Origin: Caldimicrobium sp.
GTDB taxonomy: Bacteria; Desulfobacterota; Thermodesulfobacteria; Thermodesulfobacteriales; Thermodesulfobacteriaceae
NCBI GenBank assembly: GCA_025060015.1
Contig: JANXDB010000025.1
Coordinates: forward strand, 1-64,000
Reading direction: 5' to 3'
DNA: 64,000 nucleotides
Positions 56,562-64,000 of this stretch are shown here, piece after piece (position 1 is the stretch's first letter; each line of letters begins with the position of its first letter). Made by a program: the position numbers and the translations under genes. The notes beneath the pieces were generated by a model. That model searched no databases. It was not told where the DNA came from and saw nothing but the letters and a program-made list of their open reading frames with translations.

Positions 56562-56662
56562 CTCTTGACTCTCCATTGTAGACTCACCGGTCTAAGCTTT
56601 CTAGAGGGGTTTTATCTCTTCCTAAAGTGAGACTCAAGATGGTGTGATACAGGTTCTTGTAA

Positions 56663-57934
56663 TTAAAGGCGAAAGACCCCCTCTCCGAGGATTACGGCTT
56701 CAACCTTGCCTTTGATTGTTCTACCTAGTAAGGGAGTATTTTTACTCTTTGACAGAATGCACTCTTCTGTCACCACCCAGTCCTTTTCTGGGTTGAAGAT
56801 AACAACCTCTGCAGGGCTTCCCTCTCTAAAATTCGGAGGGTCCACTTTTATGACCCTTGCCGGATTGGTGATTAGGTACTCAAGAAGTTTTTGTTGGGAC
56901 AAGAACCCCTGTCGCACAAGATCATAACTTAGAGGCAGTAAAAACTGAAGGCCAATCATCCCAAAACTTGCCAGTTCAAACTCTACCTCCTTTTCAAGTG
57001 GGCTATGAGGAGCATGATCGCTTGCAATGACCTCAATTAAACCCTCCTTCAGCGCATGCTTTATGGCCTGGACGTCTTCCTCTGTGCGAAGAGGGGGGTT
57101 AACCTTTGCTATAGTGTTATATCCATCAACTTCTGTCTCGGTAAGGGTAAAATAGTGAGGACAGGTTTCAGCAGTAAATGATAGTCCCTCCTCTTTTGCC
57201 CATCTAAGAAAGGGGATACTCTCCTTCACAGAGAGATGAGCCAGGTGAAGATAAGAGTTTGTCTCCTTTAACAGCAAAAGATCCCTAACAACTGCTATTG
57301 TCTCTGCAGAGAAGGGAATCCCCTTTAAACCTAGCTTTGCGGAGAGGATGCCTTCGTTAATCTGTCCTCTGTTGCTGAGATTAGGCTCCTCACAGTGGGA
57401 GATCAAAGGAAGATCAAAATTTTTAGCATAAAGAAGGGCCTTTTTCATGAGGGAGGCATCAGAAACCCATTTACCATCATCAGAGAGGGCTACCACCCCT
57501 GCCTCTTTAAGCCTTCCAAACTCCGTAAGCTCCTTTCCAGATTGGCCTTTGGTAATCGTAGCGATGGGGTAAACCTTGACATGTGCCCTTTCTCGTGCTT
57601 TCTCAAGGATGTATGAAGTAACCTCGGGGGAGTCGTTTGGTGGCTTAGTATTTGGCATGCATGCCACACGAAGCACCCCTCCATGAAGCGCAGCCCTTGT
57701 GCCACTCTCTATGTCCTCCTTCCACTCCTCCCCTGGTTCCCTTAAATGCACATGTATGTCCACAATACCGGGTATGACAAGACATCCCCTGGCGGAGATG
57801 GTATCAACCTTCTCAGGATATTCTATAGAGGGCGCAACGCCCCTTATAGTCCCATCCACAATTAACAGGTCTCCCACCAAATCAAGCCCTAAGCTCGGAT
57901 CCAGAATTCTCCCTTCCTTGATAAGTCTTACCAT
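56663..57934 (-). CDS. pyrC: Dihydroorotase
   Basis: This 423-residue amidohydrolase of the type I (PyrC/PyrX) kind has the metal motif DIHVHLREPG (near 60-69) and further metal His in ISHCEEP and HLAHLS. The catalytic Asp is in VIASDHAPH (near 305). The active-site Lys of some binuclear enzymes is not obvious in this segment. It cyclises carbamoyl-aspartate in pyrimidine synthesis. It begins 2 bp after pyrB; the pyrB-pyrC order is typical of noncatalytic-complex partners, and the conserved motifs suggest it is itself active. Confidence 0.94.
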   Translation of the reverse strand: MVRLIKEGRILDPSLGLDLVGDLLIVDGTIRGVAPSIEYPEKVDTISARGCLVIPGIVDIHVHLREPGEEWKEDIESGTRAALHGGVLRVACMPNTKPPNDSPEVTSYILEKARERAHVKVYPIATITKGQSGKELTEFGRLKEAGVVALSDDGKWVSDASLMKKALLYAKNFDLPLISHCEEPNLSNRGQINEGILSAKLGLKGIPFSAETIAVVRDLLLLKETNSYLHLAHLSVKESIPFLRWAKEEGLSFTAETCPHYFTLTETEVDGYNTIAKVNPPLRTEEDVQAIKHALKEGLIEVIASDHAPHSPLEKEVEFELASFGMIGLQFLLPLSYDLVRQGFLSQQKLLEYLITNPARVIKVDPPNFREGSPAEVVIFNPEKDWVVTEECILSKSKNTPLLGRTIKGKVEAVILGEGVFRL

Positions 57935-57936
57935 TC

Positions 57937-58866
57937 TTACTCTCCTGATAACAAGCTAAGTAAAACTGCCATTCTTACCGCTACACCGTTTTCTACCTGA
58001 TCTAAGATCACCTGAAAGGGGTATTTCTCCAGCTCATGGGCAAGCTCTACTCCCCAGTTTATAGGACCAGGGTGCATAAGTAAACCCCCCGGCTTTATCC
58101 ATTCAAGTTCTCTTGGTCCAAGACCAAAGTTTTGCGCATACTCCCTAAGACTTGGTATAAAGGCCTCTCCATGCCTCTCCTTCTGAATCCTAAGGGCTAT
58201 GACTACGTCAGCATCCTGTAAAGCCTCTCTTGGCTTTAAACAGACCTTAAATCCTCCAGGCTTAACCTCAAAAAAGGGTATTTCCTTTGGCTCAGGCAAT
58301 AGATGGGCTGGTCCTGTAACAAAGACCGAAGCTCCCAGCTTCTGAAAGGCAAGGATGTCTGAATGGGCAACACGACTGTGCTTTATGTCACCAATAATAG
58401 CAACTTTCCTATCCGTAAATGTTCGAAGCTTTTCTCTTACCGTCAAAAGGTCAAGGAGAGCCTGAGTGGGATGCTCGTGAATGCCATCTCCCGCATTGAC
58501 CACGGGAATCTTTAGGTGTTTGGCTATGAAGTGGGGGGTACCAGATAGAGAGTGCCTGATGACAACCAGGTTTACGCCTAAAGCATAGAGATTCTTTATG
58601 GTATCTAATATAGTCTCTCCCTTCTCTAAACTACTTCCTTTGGCAGAAAAACTCATGGTATCTGCAGATAACACTTTACAAGCTCTTTCAAAGGAAAACT
58701 TAGTTCTAGTAGATGGCTCATAAAAGAGTAAAAGAACAAGCTTTCCTCTCAATGTGGGAACCTTGGGGATTGGCCTATAGAGTATCTCCTTCACATTCTC
58801 CGCAAGATTCAAAAGCCCATGGATCTCCTCTGAAGATAGGCTTTGGATATCCAAAAGGTGTCTCAT
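57937..58866 (-). CDS. pyrB: Aspartate carbamoyltransferase, catalytic chain
   Basis: This 309-residue protein has the carbamoyl-phosphate site FYEPSTRTKFSFE (near 49-61). Further blocks are INRHSLSGTP-like VIRHSLSGTP, GDGIHEHPTQALLDLLT (near 126-142), IGDIKHSRVAHSD and MHPGPINWGVEL (near 264). It condenses carbamoyl phosphate with aspartate. No pyrI regulatory-subunit gene is present, as expected for a PyrB/PyrC-type complex. It lies 1 bp downstream of the LOG-family gene. Confidence 0.96.
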   Translation of the reverse strand: MRHLLDIQSLSSEEIHGLLNLAENVKEILYRPIPKVPTLRGKLVLLLFYEPSTRTKFSFERACKVLSADTMSFSAKGSSLEKGETILDTIKNLYALGVNLVVIRHSLSGTPHFIAKHLKIPVVNAGDGIHEHPTQALLDLLTVREKLRTFTDRKVAIIGDIKHSRVAHSDILAFQKLGASVFVTGPAHLLPEPKEIPFFEVKPGGFKVCLKPREALQDADVVIALRIQKERHGEAFIPSLREYAQNFGLGPRELEWIKPGGLLMHPGPINWGVELAHELEKYPFQVILDQVENGVAVRMAVLLSLLSGE

Positions 58867-58867
58867 C

Positions 58868-59548
58868 TCAAATCCAGAGCTTTTCCTTTATGTAATTTAC
58901 TATCTCTTCTGGGTCATCTAAAATCTTAAATAGCTCTAAGTCAGAGGTAGTGATCTTGTTATGGGGGACTAAAACTTTGGAAAACCAGTTGTAAAGCGGC
59001 TTCCAATAGGCTTTGTCTACCAATACAATGGGCACGGGCCTTATCTTTTTTGTCTGAACGAGGGTTAGGATTTCAAACATCTCATCCATGGTGCCAAATC
59101 CACCGGGAAAGAAGACAAAGGCCACAGAGTATTTGGCAAGCATCACCTTTCTTATAAAAAAGTAGCGAAATTCCAATTTCAAATTGGCAAAGGGATTAGG
59201 TTCCTGCTCCATGGGAAGTTTTATGTTTAATCCTACGGAGTATCCACCAGCCTCGCTCGCCCCTTTATTTGCCGCTTCCATAATGCCCGGCCCACCACCA
59301 GTTATGACCGAAAAACCTGCCTTAACTAAAAGCTTACCAAGAGTCACTGCCTTTTCATAATCAGGCTCAGATTCTGCTGTGCGAGCAGAGCCGAAGATGG
59401 TAACTCCTGGGTATACCTTGGGTAGAACTTCAAAACCTTCCACAAACTCTGCCATAATTTTGAATAGCCTCCAGGACTCCTTAGCCTGAAGCCCCTCAAG
59501 GACATACTGCTTTTCCTCAAGAAAACGATTCTTTAACGCCTCATCCAT
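58868..59548 (-). CDS. LOG-family protein (TIGR00730), possible cytokinin-type nucleotide phosphoribohydrolase
   Basis: The product is 226 residues from ATG 59548, overlapping the recO stop by 8 bp; a GTG seven codons upstream is also open. The Rossmann fold carries TIFGSARTAE, VITGGGPGIMEAANKGASEAGG and the signature PGGFGTMDE. LOG proteins hydrolyse nucleoside 5'-monophosphates at the N-glycosidic bond. Many bacterial members are annotated only as Rossmann-fold nucleotide-binding proteins, so the physiological substrate is uncertain. Confidence 0.88.
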   Translation of the reverse strand: MDEALKNRFLEEKQYVLEGLQAKESWRLFKIMAEFVEGFEVLPKVYPGVTIFGSARTAESEPDYEKAVTLGKLLVKAGFSVITGGGPGIMEAANKGASEAGGYSVGLNIKLPMEQEPNPFANLKLEFRYFFIRKVMLAKYSVAFVFFPGGFGTMDEMFEILTLVQTKKIRPVPIVLVDKAYWKPLYNWFSKVLVPHNKITTSDLELFKILDDPEEIVNYIKEKLWI

Positions 59549-60299
59549 TATCAGGAGACCCCACCTCACTTTTTAAGAAGGGCAGTGATCGTGGTTCCCA
59601 GTCTATATGATAGAGAAAAAAGGCTTCAACCAAAGACTTTATTTGAAGACCTTCCTCTCTTGAAAAGGACTCCTTTAACTCAGACATCTCTTCAGGAAAT
59701 TCTATTTTAGCCATCTTTTTCAAAAGGTCAATCTGAAAAGAAGAGAGTCTTATGCTTTGATCATCCTTGCAGTTTACACAGAGAATACCACCAGCGGATA
59801 TAGAAAAATAGAACAAACGCCTTGGTCTCTCCTGGCACTTTACGCATTCATCAAGTAAGGGAGCAAAGCCGCTTATCACTGACCATCTCGTTTCAAAGAG
59901 ACACTTGTAGATATCTTCCCAAGGGTTTCTGTCAATCTCTTTAATAAACTCAACAAGGAAGCCAAACTGCTCTCGATTAAGGGGACCAAAGGAGGTATAG
60001 CTCAAGACCTCCGCTACGTAGGAGAAGAAATAAAACTTCTTAAGAACATAACGAGGGCTTTCCGGGATGTACAGAGCATCTGCCCCCTCAAGAATAAGGG
60101 TTCTTCCCCGTTGAGGCTTCCTAAGATGGGCCCTTATGAAGGTGAGATCATCGAGTAGATTAACAAAGCGCCGTCTTGACTTCTGTGCACCCTTTGCTAG
60201 AGCTTTGATCTTACCACGAGGAGTTAACAGCTCTATAAGATAGTCGATCTCCTTAACCTTGATCTTATCAAGGACAAAGGCAGGAAGGGAGAAAAGCAC
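59541..60299 (-). CDS. recO: DNA repair protein RecO
   Basis: This 252-residue protein has an N-terminal OB fold (about 1-80, with LTPRGKIKALAKGAQKSRRRF) followed by a helical domain. A zinc site has two CxxC pairs, CVKCQ and CVNCK, around 152-176. RecO loads RecA with RecR onto SSB-coated gaps. The start is GTG 60299, 5 bp after the SurA-like gene, with only a weak GAGAG upstream. Confidence 0.9.
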   Translation of the reverse strand: MLFSLPAFVLDKIKVKEIDYLIELLTPRGKIKALAKGAQKSRRRFVNLLDDLTFIRAHLRKPQRGRTLILEGADALYIPESPRYVLKKFYFFSYVAEVLSYTSFGPLNREQFGFLVEFIKEIDRNPWEDIYKCLFETRWSVISGFAPLLDECVKCQERPRRLFYFSISAGGILCVNCKDDQSIRLSSFQIDLLKKMAKIEFPEEMSELKESFSREEGLQIKSLVEAFFLYHIDWEPRSLPFLKSEVGSPDNG

Positions 60300-60304
60300 T
60301 TCTC

Positions 60305-61189
60305 TCAGAGATAGATCTTGATAAACTTAGTTTCCTTAAGTTCTTTAATCCACTTTTCCAAATATGCCTGAGCCTTCCTTTGAAAGAGCTCCTCATAGAG
60401 CTCCTTTCTAGCCTCCTCAAAGGAAGGGGGTGTTCCAGTTTCACGCTTTGCCAGACGAAGGATCTGATATACCTCTCCCCTTTTGATAGGATCTGTGATC
60501 TCTCCTGGCTTTAAGGGAAGCAATTTTTCCAATATGCCCCTATCAAGTTCCTCCTCTTTAAATACCTCTCTTATATACTGAGTTTGTTCCCTATATTCTC
60601 TGTTTATGAAATCAAAGGTCCTACCCTTTAGCAGGGCTTCGTATATTGGGTTTACTAAGGCTTCTTCCCTTATGATAAGGATTTCCAGATGGTATTTAGG
60701 TATGGACTCATAGTGGCGTAACTTCTCCTGATAAGCCTTTTTAAGGTCTTCCTCAGGTATGGCAATCTTGTCCCTGACCATAATCTGAATGAACTTAATC
60801 TTAACAAGGCGCTCCCGAATCTTCTCTCGCTCTTCCTTTGAGATGTTTTCTGCCTTGGAATCCCCCTTTAACTCCTCTCTTAAAAAACTATTTAGCTCTT
60901 CGTCACTTACCTTAATCCCGTATTTTTTAGCTTCAAGTCCAATTAGGGTATCCTCAATCCATTGATCTAATAGATCCCTTCTGATCTTCTGTTTGAGTTT
61001 TTCCCTCTCCTCAGGTGAAAGATCCTTGGTGAGATAGATCTCATATAGAGGCTCTGCCAAGAGATCGAGTTCATAGAGAGTTAGAACCTCTTCCCCAACA
61101 ACAGCCACAATCTTATTAAGACTGCGTGAAGCCTCTAACGAGTTAAAAAATAGGATAAATATCAAGATGGTTAAAAAAAGCGCTTTCAT
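60305..61189 (-). CDS. SurA-like periplasmic chaperone/peptidyl-prolyl isomerase
   Basis: The product is 294 residues from ATG 61189; a TTG three codons upstream is in frame. A hydrophobic signal segment (LFLTILIFILFFNSLEA) precedes the SurA N-terminal chaperone domain, which starts LNKIVAVVGEEVLTLYEL (near 25-42). One divergent parvulin-like domain occupies about 165-265 (KYHLEILIIRE, PLKPGEITDPI). It likely assists outer-membrane protein folding. Its start lies 1 bp after the DegP-like stop, in a cluster of envelope quality-control genes. Confidence 0.88.
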   Translation of the reverse strand: MKALFLTILIFILFFNSLEASRSLNKIVAVVGEEVLTLYELDLLAEPLYEIYLTKDLSPEEREKLKQKIRRDLLDQWIEDTLIGLEAKKYGIKVSDEELNSFLREELKGDSKAENISKEEREKIRERLVKIKFIQIMVRDKIAIPEEDLKKAYQEKLRHYESIPKYHLEILIIREEALVNPIYEALLKGRTFDFINREYREQTQYIREVFKEEELDRGILEKLLPLKPGEITDPIKRGEVYQILRLAKRETGTPPSFEEARKELYEELFQRKAQAYLEKWIKELKETKFIKIYL

Positions 61190-61190
61190 A

Positions 61191-62669
61191 TCAGTCAAGT
61201 TTTAGAGTCTTGTAAATCTTTCCGCGAAAGGTTCTGATACCAAGGAATAGCCTTCTTTTATCCTTTAGCTCTTTGAGAACTTCAAAGAACTCGAGGCTAT
61301 TTTTGATTCTTTTATTATTTACCTCTTCTATGACCATCCCTGGAGATAACCCCTCGTGGTCAGCAGGAGTATCAGGAATTATCTGCGTAATAACGACACC
61401 TTTGGTGTTGGGAGGCAAGCCCAGTCTCCTTAAAATATCAGGATTCAAATCAGCTATAACCAGGCCAAATTCCTCTAACAACTCCTCTAGACGTTCCTTT
61501 TCAGCCTTTGAGGTTAGCATTCCTCTCTTTGGTGCCTCAATAACTACTTTTATCCTTTTCTTATCAGCACCCCTCATGATCTCCAGTTCCACCTCTGTGC
61601 CTGGTTTTAAAAGGAGAATTTGACTACGAAGATCAGAGGCATTTTTAACAGCCTTGCCGTTGATAGAGAGGATCACATCCTTTTCTCTAAGTTGCGCTTT
61701 TGCGGCCGGAGATTCAGGTATAACCTCGGTTATAAGGACTCCTTGAGTAACCTTTAGGTTGAGTTCTTCAGCAAGGGATGGCGTTAAGTCCTGAATAACA
61801 ACACCTAACCATCCCCTCTCTACTTTTCCTTTGGTCCTTATCTGTTCTGCTACGGTTTTTACAATATTTATAGGTATAGCAAAACCAATTCCCATATAAC
61901 CACCAGAGCGTGAGAATATGGCGGTGTTCATCCCGATAACCTCGCCTTTTAGATTGAGAAGAGGTCCCCCAGAGTTTCCAGGATTTATAGCTGCATCTGT
62001 CTGAATGAAATCCTCAATGTCCGTTATTCCAATACCACTTCTTCCTTTGGCACTGATAACACCAACGGTTACAGTATGAGTTAGGCCAAAGGGATTACCT
62101 ATGGCAATAACCCATTCTCCTATTCTGATCAAATCTGAGTTTCCTAGAGGTAAGGTGGGCAGATTATGAGCCTCTACTTTGATTACTGCCACATCTGAGA
62201 AGGGATCAGTGCCTACCACCTTACCAGAAAAGGTTCTGCCATCAACTAATTTAACGGTTATCTTTTGTGCTCCCTCAATGACGTGATTGTTGGTCACGAT
62301 GTAACCATCCTTGGTTAAAACAAACCCTGTGCCTGCGCCCCTCTCTCGGAACTTAGGGGGGGAGAAAAATCGCCTAAAGAAGTCATCTCCAAAAAAATCA
62401 AAGGGGTGAATGGGTTGAAGTCTTGTTACCACTCTCTCTGTCTCAATATAGACCACCGATGGAGCACTTTTTTCCGCAATTAGAGAAAAGGCTTGAGAAA
62501 CCCTTTGGGCAAGCTGAAAGTTTTCATCATGAAGTTGCTTGCCATCCTCGGCAACTAATCCCTTGGCCTTAAAGAGATTGAAGTGCTGATATAGTTCTCT
62601 GGCAAAAAGACCCAAACTGAAGACCAAAAAGATTATTATCCATATTTTATAAGCCTTCCAGGCTTTCAT
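61191..62669 (-). CDS. DegP/DegQ-type (HtrA) periplasmic serine protease
   Basis: This 492-residue protein has an N-terminal membrane anchor or signal (IWIIIFLVFSLGLFA). A trypsin-like protease domain follows, with catalytic His in VTNNHVIEG, Asp in DPFSDVAVIKV and Ser in NPGNSGGPLL (near 232-241). Two PDZ domains follow (about 290-380 and 400-485). It degrades or refolds misfolded periplasmic proteins. GAGGAGGG precedes the ATG. It overlaps the YprB-like gene by 4 bp and is followed by the SurA-like gene. Confidence 0.95.
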   Translation of the reverse strand: MKAWKAYKIWIIIFLVFSLGLFARELYQHFNLFKAKGLVAEDGKQLHDENFQLAQRVSQAFSLIAEKSAPSVVYIETERVVTRLQPIHPFDFFGDDFFRRFFSPPKFRERGAGTGFVLTKDGYIVTNNHVIEGAQKITVKLVDGRTFSGKVVGTDPFSDVAVIKVEAHNLPTLPLGNSDLIRIGEWVIAIGNPFGLTHTVTVGVISAKGRSGIGITDIEDFIQTDAAINPGNSGGPLLNLKGEVIGMNTAIFSRSGGYMGIGFAIPINIVKTVAEQIRTKGKVERGWLGVVIQDLTPSLAEELNLKVTQGVLITEVIPESPAAKAQLREKDVILSINGKAVKNASDLRSQILLLKPGTEVELEIMRGADKKRIKVVIEAPKRGMLTSKAEKERLEELLEEFGLVIADLNPDILRRLGLPPNTKGVVITQIIPDTPADHEGLSPGMVIEEVNNKRIKNSLEFFEVLKELKDKRRLFLGIRTFRGKIYKTLKLD

Positions 62670-63205
62670 AGTAGGTGACCCTCCTCGTGGAATTTTTTAA
62701 TAATATAATTCAGGATTGCCTTAAGGTTAACCACATCCTCTCTATTGTACTGGATCAATTTCTCCAAGGCAGAGGAGTCCCCCTCTTCCTTCCACCTTTG
62801 CCATAGCTTTACTGCATCATACCCATTTAAGCCCTCGGTCTCCCTGGTAAGACCTAAGGCTTTCTCAATTTTCTTGAGTCCTCCTCTTAAGCCAAGTAAA
62901 CTGGTAAAATGATATAAATCTAAATGAACCCTAGGTAAAACTCTGCCTTGAAAGGTCTTTTTGATAAAGGGGATATCAAAGTTATCTCCGCCAAAGGTGA
63001 TCCAAATAGGAGTTTTTGCAAGGTAGGTAATGGCCTCTTCTAAGTTTAGGCCCTGAATGAATGCCTTGTAGTCTTCACCGAAATAGAGCCCGATGAGGGT
63101 TATAGCATTTCTCTCCTTTGAAAGCCCTTCTGTCTCAATGTCTAGAAAGAGAGCCCTGTGTGGAATCCTAAGGTAAATATCAAGCAAACGTATTTTATCG
63201 TGCAC
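62666..63205 (-). CDS. YprB-type ribonuclease H-like (DEDD) nuclease domain protein
   Basis: This 179-residue protein starts at GTG 63205. DEDD-fold acidic residues are visible in LFLDIETEG (near 19-27), FGGDNFDIPF (near 72-81) and the C-terminal YNREDVVNLKA (near 154-164). It resembles the YprB/COG3359 family of predicted exonucleases, often standing alone as here. Substrate is unknown. It overlaps the parvulin gene upstream by 11 bp and the DegP-like gene downstream by 4 bp. Confidence 0.88.
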   Translation of the reverse strand: MHDKIRLLDIYLRIPHRALFLDIETEGLSKERNAITLIGLYFGEDYKAFIQGLNLEEAITYLAKTPIWITFGGDNFDIPFIKKTFQGRVLPRVHLDLYHFTSLLGLRGGLKKIEKALGLTRETEGLNGYDAVKLWQRWKEEGDSSALEKLIQYNREDVVNLKAILNYIIKKFHEEGHLL

Positions 63206-64000
63206 CTTCCTTGCTTTCCTTATCTTTTAGATATATCTTTGGTGGATTCTTCTGCTTAAGGCTTTCTATGAGATTGCTAAGTATTTCTCTTTCTTTTTCT
63301 TTCTTTAAATCCTCCTTAACCTGTTCCTTGGCCTTATCGTAGGGCAGTAGGCTTTCAGGGATCTTTTTTTCAACCTTGACTATATGGTAGCCGAACGGTG
63401 AAGCAATGGGATTGCTTATCTCTCCGGGTTTTAAATTGAAAACTTTGTCTTCAAATTCTGGCATGGTTTCACCGCGTCTAAGGGTCCCTAAATCTCCGCC
63501 CTTTTCCCTTGAGGCTGTATCATCAGAATGAATCTTTGCCAGCTCTTCAAACTTAGCTCCCTTAAGAAGCTGAGATCTTATCTGCTTTGCCCTGGTAAAA
63601 GCCTTCTCCCTCGTCTTGTTGTCTGCATTTTGAGGCACAAAGATAAGAATGTGTCTCAATTTGACAGCCTCTGGTTCTTTGTATTGATCTTTATTTTTTT
63701 CATAAAACTCCTGCATCTCTCTTTCGGTGATGTTTAGCTTTTGTAATTCTCTTTGTAATAACTCCTCGGCAAGGATCATCTTCCCTGCTTCCTCTAATTT
63801 CTTTTTAACAAGTGGTTGGGTGTCTAACTTCTCCCCCTTGGCACCTATAGCGAGTAAGGAGATGTTGATCCAACGTTCAACAATGGTCTTTTCCACTTGA
63901 TCTTTTAATTCTGGTCTTAATTTGAGTATCTCTTTAATTTGAGGATCGTTTTTCATAATCTCCATAACATCGCTTTCAAATAACTTGTAAGGTCCCACCT
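63195..64000 (-). CDS. Parvulin-type peptidyl-prolyl isomerase, 5' end outside the window
   Basis: At least 267 residues are present, and the frame runs off the right edge, so the signal peptide and start are not seen. A GTG at 63998 is a possible but unlikely start because family members continue upstream with 'VVAKVG'. After a SurA-like helical region (5-95), a rotamase/PpiC domain follows (about 112-212): LRHILIFVP, FEELAKIHSDD, GGDLGTLRRGETMPEFE and ISNPIASPFGYHIVKVE. It belongs with the downstream SurA-like and DegP-like genes in envelope protein folding. Confidence 0.9.
   Translation of the reverse strand, partial: VGPYKLFESDVMEIMKNDPQIKEILKLRPELKDQVEKTIVERWINISLLAIGAKGEKLDTQPLVKKKLEEAGKMILAEELLQRELQKLNITEREMQEFYEKNKDQYKEPEAVKLRHILIFVPQNADNKTREKAFTRAKQIRSQLLKGAKFEELAKIHSDDTASREKGGDLGTLRRGETMPEFEDKVFNLKPGEISNPIASPFGYHIVKVEKKIPESLLPYDKAKEQVKEDLKKEKEREILSNLIESLKQKNPPKIYLKDKESKEGAR

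Noticed and set aside
56393-56630. Small genes in the gap upstream of lpxC
   Set aside because: Short frames on both strands have no ribosome binding site, no membrane or domain pattern and no recognisable homology.

Overview
The window looks like chromosomal DNA of a thermophilic, anaerobic, Gram-negative bacterium, most likely a Thermodesulfobacteriota relative (Thermodesulfobacterium/Caldimicrobium type); the taxon is inferred. The outer membrane is shown by lpxC and lpxD. The proteins are rich in Lys, Glu and Ile, the DNA is moderately AT-rich, radical SAM enzymes are frequent, and lysine/diaminopimelate synthesis uses the DapL aminotransferase. Gene packing is very tight, with many 1-11 bp overlaps.

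Layout. 1-560: debris of a DDE transposase abutting a 5'-truncated Rpn-type nuclease gene. 748-2920: an inositol-monophosphatase/Nudix fusion and a diguanylate cyclase. 2865-6244: RNB ribonuclease, hisA and a lipoprotein. 6362-13568: a transport/signalling block with an MHS-type transporter carrying C-terminal CBS domains, a DnaQ-like exonuclease, a cNMP/CBS/nucleotidyltransferase regulator, a YggT protein and a two-subunit Na+/solute symporter. 13776-17208: engB, RNase P RNA and a two-part radical SAM protein. 17226-22717: DUF429, mreB, lytic transglycosylase, folK, dapL, inositol-phosphate synthase. 22784-31018: gyrA, plsC, trpG, trpE, hisS and a CoA-disulfide-reductase-like flavoprotein with a rhodanese domain. 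31313-39049: thiC, an EmrAB-type efflux pair, a B12/radical SAM protein, a di-haem peroxidase and a PfkB kinase. 39055-47444: tldD, purF, ubiD, yfcE, proS and lpxD, interspersed with three decayed genes (a membrane coiled-coil protein, a HEPN protein and endonuclease V). 47473-64000: alkaline phosphatase, era, a 670-bp gene-free stretch, a DMT permease, a MagIII-like glycosylase, a cysteine synthase/cysteinyl-tRNA synthetase fusion, an L,D-transpeptidase, lpxC, pyrC, pyrB, LOG protein, recO, and an envelope quality-control cluster (SurA-like, DegP-like, YprB-like, parvulin).

The most unusual object is the fused cysteine synthase-CysRS at 52258-54585. Its synthase half looks intact, while the CysRS half has drifted in HIGH, KMSKS and a zinc-ligand position. 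Other unusual domain combinations are IMPase-Nudix and MHS transporter-CBS. Regulatory candidates include an 18-bp perfect palindrome just upstream of a good promoter for the di-haem peroxidase, an array of alternating heptamers upstream of lpxC, and a possible pair of divergent leaderless starts 17 bp apart. I saw no tRNA, rRNA, CRISPR array or intact insertion sequence.
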